NCBI GenBank assembly: GCA_038108875.1
Contig: JAYNII010000025.1
Coordinates: 1 to 5,135 of the forward strand
Reading direction: 5' to 3'
From: VMDH01 sp038108875
Lineage (GTDB): Bacteria; Pseudomonadota; Gammaproteobacteria; Magnimaribacterales; D2472
DNA: 5,135 nucleotides
Below the pieces are notes generated by a model. It was not told where the DNA came from and made no database searches. It was given only the letters and a program-made list of their open reading frames with translations. Each line of letters opens with the position of its first letter. Within the stretch, counting starts at the first letter, position 1. The position numbers and the translations under genes were made by a program. Below, in pieces: positions 1 through 5,123 of the stretch.

Positions 1-9
1 AGGAAAAAA

Positions 10-762
10 ATGAATAAGTTATTCTTAGTTGCATCATTTTTAGCAACTTTTTTAGTTTCAGAGGCTACATTTGCTGAAGAATATAAATATCAACCTAGCC
101 CAAATAAGGCAGAGTACTACTTTGCAAAGTATAAAGAGGGTAAAAATCTAAATGATTTAGTTGCGTGGGTAAAAAATGTCGAAAAAAGTATTCTGAATAA
201 AACTTCTGAATATGAAAATTTTGAAATTGTTCTACTCTCACCCTACTTTCATAGAGATCTAACTTCTCATGATGTTATCTTTGTTGGTCTATGGCCTAAT
301 TCAACCGAGCAATATAAAGGTTTAGATTATTGGGTTAACAATGGCAATGATGCGATGTCTAAGATTCCTGTAGTGAATCATCAGATAGTTGATGCATGGC
401 AATGGCCCGTATCAGTTCCAGATGGAGAGATGGGTGTAGCAGCCACAAGATTTTCAGCTTGCAAGATGAAGGAAGGTGTGACCGGAAGAGCTATGTATGA
501 TGCCTATGTCGATTTTGCGAAGGCTGCAAAAGAAAAAGGTGACAATCTAGGCAGAAAGATGATATTCCCCTCAGCAGGTGCTACCGAAGGAGTAGATTAC
601 GACTTTGTTTATCTCCTTTACGCCAATACAGTTGCTGAACTAGGCGCTGGTCAAGATAATTACTGGCAAAATATTAATGGCAGTCCCGAAGATCAAAAGC
701 TTGGGGAGCTCTTAGACGGTTGTTTTGACTATAACACTTGGATCGCAACTAAAGTAAGGTAG
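10..762 (+). CDS. Secreted two-module protein A, unknown function (paralog of B and C)
   Basis: I do not recognise a named family. The 250-residue protein starts with a Sec signal peptide (K3, hydrophobic 4-16, likely cleavage after A22 before EEYKY), so the mature protein is probably periplasmic or secreted. The start is supported by an AGGA ribosome site at 1-4, five bases before the ATG. Two modules follow. Module 1 (about 33-131) has AEYYFAKYKEGK, then HDVIFVG, DYW and DAWQW. Module 2 (about 144-246) has RFSACKMKEG, then YDFVYLL, DNYW and GCFDYNTW. The same landmarks occur in B and C. Module 2 has the cysteine pair C151/C238. Module 1 has A39 and N123 at the equivalent places, so its putative disulfide is gone. 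The gene stands alone on the plus strand and converges on B; its promoter is outside the window. Coding status, export and paralogy are well supported. The fold (tandem ferredoxin-like or dimeric alpha+beta barrel) is inferred from the predicted strand and helix order. Confidence 0.88.
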   Translation: MNKLFLVASFLATFLVSEATFAEEYKYQPSPNKAEYYFAKYKEGKNLNDLVAWVKNVEKSILNKTSEYENFEIVLLSPYFHRDLTSHDVIFVGLWPNSTEQYKGLDYWVNNGNDAMSKIPVVNHQIVDAWQWPVSVPDGEMGVAATRFSACKMKEGVTGRAMYDAYVDFAKAAKEKGDNLGRKMIFPSAGATEGVDYDFVYLLYANTVAELGAGQDNYWQNINGSPEDQKLGELLDGCFDYNTWIATKVR

Positions 763-774
763 TTTTAAAGTAAT

Positions 775-803
775 AAAAAAGCCCCAGATTTGGGGCTTTT
801 TTT
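775..803. terminator. Bidirectional rho-independent terminator between A and B
   Basis: A perfect 12-bp inverted repeat (775-786 with 791-802) encloses a 4-base GATT loop. Its core is GCCCCA/TGGGGC. On the plus strand the stem ends in a run of seven T (797-803), and on the minus strand in six T (complement of 775-780). It therefore works as a terminator in both directions. It starts 12 nt after the stop of A and 11 nt after the stop of B, so it should end both convergent transcripts. Confidence 0.93.
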
Positions 804-813
804 ATTTATTTGA

Positions 814-1623
814 TTAGTTACCTTTTGAGAATTGCGGTCTGGAAGGATCGTAAAGCGTCCAAGTATTGTAATAATCAGGTGGGTTTGAGCAAGTTGCGGT
901 TGCTGCGATCGATGCCGCTGCTTCGCCGCCCCCAGCGAGCCAATCTGCTGCTCCTTTTGCAGCTGAATCTGCAGTTTCATGAAAGTTTAACCACAAGAAA
1001 TCAACATTTTCATCTTCTTCTACAGACATGTAAGTTCCGTAGGCATATGCTCCATAGTTCTCACCACTGTCTAACCACTTATTAAAAAGAGCAATGCTCT
1101 CAGTCAAATCAGATTCGCCTTTCCCTTCGTTAAATTTACAAACAAAGGTCTCGGTAAAAAACTCCCCTGAATCAGGAAACTCTCCATAAGAATAAGGATC
1201 TCTGTGCCATTGAAACACCCAACCCCTGCGAGCTTCAGCATCGCAAGCAATGACGGATTGGTATTCTTCTGCCCATGCCATAGCAGCCTCATCAGCTAAC
1301 CATTCAGCCCAAGCAGCATCTGCCTTTTCTTTAGATTCCCATTGAAGCTCCCACCATCCATTACTTTGACCATTGGTATCGGCTGCAGGAGCATAACCCC
1401 AAGCACCCAAAAGATCATCAGAGATATTTTGTGCACGCCAAGCTTTCATCATGGCCATGACATTTTCAGGCGTGTAATCTTCTCCACCTACACATGGGAA
1501 GAACTCGTTGTAAAAACTCACACCCAAAATATCAAAAGTAACTTCTGGCTCTGCATTAGCATTATTATTCGAGCAATTTACTAAGACCAACGAAGCTAAG
1601 ATTAATGTTAATATCTTATTCAT
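814..1623 (-). CDS. Two-module lipoprotein B, tryptophan- and acid-rich, unknown function
   Basis: The product has 269 residues and no recognised family. The N-terminus has K3, a hydrophobic stretch, and a lipobox-like LVNC with C17, so signal peptidase II processing is likely. N at -1 is not the usual residue, but S at +2 gives no inner-membrane retention signal, so an outer-membrane lipoprotein is the best guess. Module 1 (about 38-139) is divergent and has C44, a GWWELQW strand and C127. Module 2 (about 157-258) is canonical, with TFVCKFNEGK, VDFLWLNF, ADW, C245 and YYNTW. The YNTW close matches the end of A (DYNTW). I count 14 tryptophans, and Asp and Glu are abundant. The start is fixed by GGAG placed 5 nt upstream, directly after the stop of C. 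B is the second gene of the C-B operon, 9 nt downstream of C. It may anchor a partner or bind a ligand at the membrane, but nothing in the sequence shows this directly. Confidence 0.9.
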   Translation of the reverse strand: MNKILTLILASLVLVNCSNNNANAEPEVTFDILGVSFYNEFFPCVGGEDYTPENVMAMMKAWRAQNISDDLLGAWGYAPAADTNGQSNGWWELQWESKEKADAAWAEWLADEAAMAWAEEYQSVIACDAEARRGWVFQWHRDPYSYGEFPDSGEFFTETFVCKFNEGKGESDLTESIALFNKWLDSGENYGAYAYGTYMSVEEDENVDFLWLNFHETADSAAKGAADWLAGGGEAAASIAATATCSNPPDYYNTWTLYDPSRPQFSKGN

Positions 1624-1628
1624 ATTCT

Positions 1629-1632
1629 CTCC
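1629..1632 (-). promoter_or_regulatory. Ribosome binding site of B, adjoining the stop of C
   Basis: On the minus strand the stop of C runs straight into the ribosome site (TAAGGAGAGAATATG). GGAG lies 5 nt before the ATG of B. The arrangement suggests that ribosomes finishing C help initiation at B, and it confirms the start chosen for B. Confidence 0.8.
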
Positions 1633-2382
1633 TTAAGAATTATTAATAATTGCGATAACAGTTCCTGAGTACATTCTTGAATTTTCGCAAGAAAAGGTAT
1701 CACGCCTTGTTTGAACCTCTTTTGTTTCAGAGAAATTGTCCCAGAAATTGTCAATTGTAGCACCCCACTCAGCCCAGCTAGGGCTAACAAAAGAAATTAC
1801 AAAATCGTATTCCGTTAATGAAGCTGGTGCACCATTCTGAGGTCTAATAATTCTAAAAGAAGTTTTATTAAGCTCTTGTTGTTTTGTTGTAACTGCAGCA
1901 GCTGCTTTGTATGCATCTTCAATAGAATGATCATCTTTTAAATTGCAATAGGCATAAGTTATCGGATATTGATCTGCAAGCTCTGAAGGAGAAAAATTAG
2001 ATTCTCCTATCCATTGAACAGCATTAAAACCTTGTAAACAAACAGCAGGCAAAGAGTTTCTAAGTTTAGCCGCCTCATCTCCCAACCAAAAGTCATTGGC
2101 TCTCCCCAAATCTCCTGATGTAGGTGTATTGCCGACCCAAATAAAATCAAATTCATTAAGTGGCGTTCTGTATCTTGATGTCAGCAAAAAGGCAGCATAA
2201 TTGAACCCAACATCACTGGCTTCTACAGTCTTTTTCCAATTTTGAGACCACTGTGCCATATCAGACATAGTTTTGCCCTCATTTAATTTACACATAAAGT
2301 ATTCTGCCCTAGTGGCATCAGGTAAGTTTTGCGCAAAAAGCATTCCCGAGCCCAGTGCTAATGATAAAAATAATTTCTTCAT
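1633..2382 (-). CDS. Secreted two-module protein C, unknown function (paralog of A and B)
   Basis: The product has 249 residues from the chosen ATG at 2382. The frame is open to a TTG at 2403, but the ATG is preferred because a GGGGA site lies just before it and because the protein then begins MKKLFLSLALGSGMLFA, a clean Sec signal peptide (cleavage probably after A17). Module 1 (about 24-125) has AEYFMCKLNEGK, FDFIWVG, DFW, C115 and AVQW. Module 2 (about 139-247) has ITYAYCNLKD, YDFVISF, DNFW and C232. The four cysteines (31/115 and 146/232) are the only ones in the protein and form one pair per module. The first module most resembles that of A (shared P-x-x-AEY in A, AEY-x-x-C-K-x-NEGK here). 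C is the first gene of the C-B operon and has its own promoter just upstream. Function is unknown; a small-ligand-binding or stress-barrel-like role would fit the inferred fold but is not demonstrated. Confidence 0.9.
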   Translation of the reverse strand: MKKLFLSLALGSGMLFAQNLPDATRAEYFMCKLNEGKTMSDMAQWSQNWKKTVEASDVGFNYAAFLLTSRYRTPLNEFDFIWVGNTPTSGDLGRANDFWLGDEAAKLRNSLPAVCLQGFNAVQWIGESNFSPSELADQYPITYAYCNLKDDHSIEDAYKAAAAVTTKQQELNKTSFRIIRPQNGAPASLTEYDFVISFVSPSWAEWGATIDNFWDNFSETKEVQTRRDTFSCENSRMYSGTVIAIINNS

Positions 2383-2390
2383 TTTTCCCC
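2383..2390 (-). promoter_or_regulatory. Ribosome binding site that decides the start of C
   Basis: On the minus strand GGGGAAAA immediately precedes the ATG at 2382. No comparable purine block precedes the in-frame TTG at 2403. With the signal-peptide fit, this selects the shorter protein. Confidence 0.7.
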
Positions 2391-2410
2391 AATAAGAAAC
2401 CAAGTGTTAA

Positions 2411-2440
2411 ATGTTACATATAAATATTAAAGATTGTCAA
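2411..2440 (-). promoter_or_regulatory. Candidate sigma-70 promoter of the C-B operon
   Basis: The minus strand carries a perfect -35 box TTGACA (complement of 2435-2440). After an 18-base AT-rich spacer comes TAACAT (complement of 2411-2416), a 4/6 match to the -10 consensus. Transcription would start near 2404, giving a leader of about 20 nt that holds the ribosome site of C. The -35 box is convincing; the -10 is mediocre and the exact pairing is uncertain. Confidence 0.6.
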
Positions 2441-2465
2441 AAATATAAACGTAAAATCAAAATCT

Positions 2466-3446
2466 ATGAAACAAATTAGAAACTATAATGAAAAGATGAA
2501 AAAGTTTGGGTTAATTTTGCTTGTCTTATTTGTGTGCATTATGGGTCCCTATTTCTACCAAACTAGTAAGCTAAATCCTATTCAAGCTTCTGATTTACCT
2601 GATTATGGGAATTGGCAGACATTATCAGATGGAAATATTTTTTATCGGTGGTTTGAACCCATAGAGCTTAAAAAAAATGAACCCGTAGTTTTAGTCCATG
2701 GGTTTTCAACTCCTCAATTTGTTTGGGATGGAGTGGTTCAATTTATTACTCATCAAGGTTTTAGAGTTCTAGTCTATGATCACTTTGGCAGAGGGTTCTC
2801 AGAGAGACCCAAAGGTCCATACAATAAAGACTTATATGTCAGAAGTTTGCATGAACTGTTAACTTCACAAAATATAACTGAAAAAGTTCACTTAGTTGGA
2901 TATTCCATGGGTGGTCCAATAGTTGGCTATTACGCAACCGAGCATCCCGATTCTGTTGCAAGTACAACCTTTATCGCTCCTGCTGGTTTAATGGTAGAAA
3001 CCACAGGAGTGAACCCCTTAGCGCTGATGCCTTATGTTGGAGAATGGTTTTTGCATGTATTTGGAAACACAGATAGTTGGTATGGCGATAGAGAAGATAC
3101 CCAAGACCCCTATTCAATTTCTACTCAAGACTTTTTGAGATTAATTAAAATTCAAACCAAGTTTGAAGGCTACTATGAATCACTGCTCTCAACCTATAGA
3201 AATTTCAATTTGTTCAATGCTCAATCTATGTATCAATCACTTGGTACTTATAATTTTCCAACTCAGATTATCTGGGGAACTAATGACAGCGTGGTCCTAT
3301 ATTCTGGTAACGAGCCTTTGTTGGAATTTATACCTCAGGCAAACCTAGAAACAATTGAAGGCGGTCGACACAGTATTACCTACAAGGAGCCTACGAAAGT
3401 TGGAGAAACGATCGCTGTTTTTTTAGAAAGCTTATATGTGCGGTAG
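2466..3446 (+). CDS. Alpha/beta-hydrolase, membrane-anchored or exported
   Basis: This 326-residue protein is an alpha/beta-hydrolase fold enzyme acting on an unknown ester or related substrate. The visible core comprises VVLVHGF (74-80, HG oxyanion region), VYDHFGRGFSERP (103-115), the nucleophile elbow GYSMGG with Ser147, the acid Asp274 in WGTND, and His302 in GGRHS. The catalytic triad is complete and in normal order, with a lid region roughly between 175 and 262. A hydrophobic stretch at 13-30 after positive residues acts as a signal anchor or uncleaved signal, placing the enzyme on the periplasmic side. The start is uncertain: ATG at 2466 has no Shine-Dalgarno, and an in-frame ATG at 2496 (MKKFGLILLVLF) gives a more typical signal-sequence start but has no better ribosome site. 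A TATAAA at 2444-2449 could be a -10 box, without a clear -35. The gene overlaps the SRAP gene by 11 nt. Lipase, esterase or meta-cleavage-product hydrolase cannot be told apart here. Confidence 0.93.
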   Translation: MKQIRNYNEKMKKFGLILLVLFVCIMGPYFYQTSKLNPIQASDLPDYGNWQTLSDGNIFYRWFEPIELKKNEPVVLVHGFSTPQFVWDGVVQFITHQGFRVLVYDHFGRGFSERPKGPYNKDLYVRSLHELLTSQNITEKVHLVGYSMGGPIVGYYATEHPDSVASTTFIAPAGLMVETTGVNPLALMPYVGEWFLHVFGNTDSWYGDREDTQDPYSISTQDFLRLIKIQTKFEGYYESLLSTYRNFNLFNAQSMYQSLGTYNFPTQIIWGTNDSVVLYSGNEPLLEFIPQANLETIEGGRHSITYKEPTKVGETIAVFLESLYVR

Positions 3447-4062
3447 ATATACACTTAGAGATTCAAGAGCTATTCAAAATGAATATGGGATCTCTATTAA
3501 AGAGAGCTTCAATACAGCGCCTGGTCAAGAGGTATTAGCAATTACTGATAAGCCAACCATGATGAGGTGGTCTTATAACCCATCTTGGGCTAAAAAACCC
3601 ATGAACCTAATTAATGCTCGCTCAGAAACTCTCTCGGAAAAACCAAGTTACAAAATGGCTCAACGATGCCTTATTCCTGCAGACGGGTGGTATGAATGGT
3701 TAAGAGAGGGTGAGACTAAACAACCCTACTTCTTCCACATGAACAATAACATTTTTTTCTTTGCCGGCATCTATAATGAATACCAACAGGAGAATGGTTG
3801 TGCAATTATCACCAAAGAGGCCAATGAAAAACTAAAGGCTATTCATCATAGAATGCCTGTTCTGCTTAAATACAGTGAAGGAAGAGAATGGTTGGCAGGA
3901 AAAAATATTTACACTTCTTCCTTATCAGAAAGAATTGAATATTACCCAGTGAGTACCGTGGTTAATTCTCCAAAAAATAATCGCCCAGCATGTATTGCAA
4001 ATCTAAATCCGCATTCTGCTGCAGACGATTGCGCCGAAATCAAATCTAAATATCAAAGTTAG
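3436..4062 (+). CDS. yedK: SRAP-family abasic-site DNA-protein crosslinking protein (YedK/HMCES type)
   Basis: SRAP proteins bind abasic sites in single-stranded DNA and form a covalent thiazolidine link through the N-terminal cysteine, shielding the site during replication. The protein begins MCGRY, and Cys2 becomes the N-terminus after Met removal. Other family residues are visible: N60 and R62 in NARSE (63-64 follow), E87 in PADGWYEW, and H137 in the HxRMPVLL motif (137-144). The C-terminal VNSPKNNRPACI region is also typical. At 208 residues it is slightly shorter than E. coli YedK and looks intact. The start is certain because Cys2 must follow Met. The ATG lies inside the last codons of the hydrolase gene, overlapping it by 11 nt in another frame, and has only a weak purine stretch upstream, so translational coupling is likely. 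It is cytoplasmic, with no signal peptide. No LexA-like operator was seen, since the shared promoter lies before the hydrolase. The gene ends tail to tail with the CIA30 gene. Confidence 0.96.
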   Translation: MCGRYTLRDSRAIQNEYGISIKESFNTAPGQEVLAITDKPTMMRWSYNPSWAKKPMNLINARSETLSEKPSYKMAQRCLIPADGWYEWLREGETKQPYFFHMNNNIFFFAGIYNEYQQENGCAIITKEANEKLKAIHHRMPVLLKYSEGREWLAGKNIYTSSLSERIEYYPVSTVVNSPKNNRPACIANLNPHSAADDCAEIKSKYQS

Positions 4063-4565
4063 TTGATAACAGTAATGTCCTTGATGGTTAAATCAACCAG
4101 AAAATCTCGCCCAAAACCTGCAAAGCTCAAATTTCTTATATTAGTGGGCTGCATAGAACGGACAGAATAACCTTGAGCAGAAAAATCACTAAAATAAATT
4201 TCAAATTCCTGCCAATCTTCAGTCACAGCAAAGGGTTGACTAAAATATGACCACGGGGGAACTTTAATACCCCGAAGCGTGGCATGCACTTCATAAGTTT
4301 CGTTATTGCCTTTTGCTTTAAATTTAAGGCCTTTAACAGAGTTATCCTTAAATTTTATATCTTGTCCAAGCCTGACAAACCCGCCGTTATTTTTCGTCGA
4401 AACATTCCCTTGCAGTTCATATAATCCTTTATCAAAGAAAAATTCTAAAGTTGATTGTCCCCCCATAACCTTATCAGTAACTACGGACCAATTTTTTGGG
4501 TCAGAAGAGATCTCAGCAAAACCATTCATACTTATGAATAATAAAGAAAGGACTAATTTTTTCAT
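4059..4565 (-). CDS. Exported CIA30-domain protein
   Basis: The product has 168 residues. It starts with a Sec signal peptide (MKKLVLSLLFISMNGFA, cleavage probably after A17), and the rest is a single CIA30-like beta-sandwich domain. Signature segments are W26-SVVTDKVMGG (ending G36), a beta strand region, then NVSTKNNGGF (54-63), followed by KGLKFKAKGN, a W105 segment, W118-QEFEIYFSDF, and a C-terminal strand LTIKDITVI. The family is named for mitochondrial complex I intermediate-associated protein 30. The domain resembles carbohydrate-binding jelly rolls, and bacterial members are often exported and uncharacterised, so a complex I role should not be assumed. The ribosome site is a weak AAGAG 5 nt before the ATG. 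The gene is divergent from the MAPEG gene, and its stop overlaps that of the SRAP gene by 4 nt with no terminator between them. Family assignment is confident; function is unknown. Confidence 0.9.
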   Translation of the reverse strand: MKKLVLSLLFISMNGFAEISSDPKNWSVVTDKVMGGQSTLEFFFDKGLYELQGNVSTKNNGGFVRLGQDIKFKDNSVKGLKFKAKGNNETYEVHATLRGIKVPPWSYFSQPFAVTEDWQEFEIYFSDFSAQGYSVRSMQPTNIRNLSFAGFGRDFLVDLTIKDITVIN

Positions 4566-4613
4566 ATTGTCTCTTTAAAAAAAGAAATTATTTTTGATCT
4601 TTATTAATGATAC

Positions 4614-4619
4614 ATTATA
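4614..4619 (-). promoter_or_regulatory. Candidate -10 box for the CIA30 gene
   Basis: The complement of 4614-4619 is a perfect TATAAT. Transcription would start near 4607, leaving a leader of about 40 nt. No good -35 box is found at 16-18 nt spacing; the complement of 4633-4638 (TTAAGT) is too close. The box lies just ahead of the start codon of the divergent MAPEG gene, so any -35 contact would fall inside that gene. Confidence 0.45.
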
Positions 4620-4622
4620 TTT

Positions 4623-5021
4623 ATGAACATTCACTTAACGCCTATTTTTCTTGGAATTTTTACGCTCTTTTACATTTTTTTAGCTATGCGTATTGGCTAT
4701 ATGCGTGGCAGCCCTGTAATGAAGTTGTTTTTTAAGATGGATGTTCCAACTCCCGAGGAGAGACTTCAGAGGAATGTAAGAGCTCATGGAAATTTTTCAG
4801 AATATGTACCATTGTTCTTTATTTTACTCTTAACCACAGAACTTCTTGGGAGTAGTAGCTACAACTACTTGCTTTCAAGCTGCTGCATATTTAGTTACGG
4901 TCGATTGGCTCATGCCGTTTGTTTTGCTTTTTTTGACCATAATCCCTTCTTAAGAATTTCAGGCATGCTCACAACCTATGCAGGATTAATAATGCTTGCA
5001 CTTCCTTTATTGTTTAATTAA
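4623..5021 (+). CDS. MAPEG-family integral membrane protein
   Basis: This 132-residue protein matches MAPEG (membrane-associated proteins in eicosanoid and glutathione metabolism) in length and layout. It has four likely membrane helices near 5-23, 60-77, 82-102 and 112-131. The signature region RNVRAHGNFSEYVPL (50-64) carries R50, R53, H55, N57, E60 and P63; then GRLAH (93-97), and R111 with G114 before the last helix. Known members are trimeric, and some conjugate or isomerise lipophilic substrates using glutathione; many bacterial ones have no proven activity. The ATG at 4623 is kept because helix 1 begins at once and the length fits the family, yet no Shine-Dalgarno is visible (CATTATATTT precedes it). 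Translation may be leaderless or use a very short leader, for example from a TACATT -10 at 4611-4616. It is monocistronic. The only hairpin downstream is the one at 5086-5108, which has a weak T tract in this direction. Confidence 0.93.
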   Translation: MNIHLTPIFLGIFTLFYIFLAMRIGYMRGSPVMKLFFKMDVPTPEERLQRNVRAHGNFSEYVPLFFILLLTTELLGSSSYNYLLSSCCIFSYGRLAHAVCFAFFDHNPFLRISGMLTTYAGLIMLALPLLFN

Positions 5022-5077
5022 GAGTGTTAAATAGGCTATATACAGAAGGTATGTAGTGTTTAAATATATTAGAGGAA

Positions 5078-5123
5078 GTGCCGGTAAAAGCCCTATTTAA
5101 AGGGCTTTCCTGCAAACTGGCAC
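5078..5123. repeat. Inverted repeat enclosing the terminator and reaching into the tRNA 3' end
   Basis: GTGCCGGT (5078-5085) can pair with ACTGGCAC (5116-5123) over 8 bp with one G-T wobble on the plus strand. The minus-strand pairing has an A-C mismatch instead. The right arm covers the CCA, the discriminator base and two acceptor bases of the tRNA. The terminator hairpin sits inside, so the plus strand could form one long nested stem. It may be chance. Confidence 0.4.
5086..5108 (-). terminator. Terminator of the minus-strand tRNA transcript
   Basis: A perfect 8-bp stem (5087-5094 with 5101-5108, AAAGCCCT/AGGGCTTT) has a 6-base loop. On the minus strand the hairpin ends in CTTTTA, a short T tract, 9 nt after the tRNA CCA. 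It could also slow plus-strand transcription coming from the MAPEG gene, where the tail is only TTT then CC. Confidence 0.65.

Noticed and set aside
765..1085. Open frames at 765-980 (minus) and 810-1085 (plus) over the end of B
   Set aside because: They overlap B and the terminator, lack ribosome sites and recognisable domains, and have low-complexity Leu/Gln/His content typical of shadow frames.
1104..1584. Open frames at 1104-1292 (minus) and 1342-1584 (plus) within B
   Set aside because: Both lie wholly inside B, whose signal, modules and ribosome site establish the real frame.
2383..2403. Longer form of C starting at TTG 2403 (adds MVSYWGK)
   Set aside because: It uses a rare start, has no ribosome site, and puts seven extra residues before a normal signal peptide; the ATG at 2382 has GGGGA just upstream.
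3163..3348. Open frame inside the hydrolase gene
   Set aside because: It is an out-of-frame shadow; the hydrolase frame holds the catalytic Asp and His region here.
4306..4578. Plus-strand open frame opposite the CIA30 gene
   Set aside because: It is antisense to the conserved CIA30 signature and has no start signal of its own.
4594..4621. TTGATC (4594-4599) with TATATT (4616-4621), 16 nt apart, as a promoter for the MAPEG gene
   Set aside because: The boxes match consensus fairly well, but transcription would begin near 4628, after the ATG that membrane topology and family length support.
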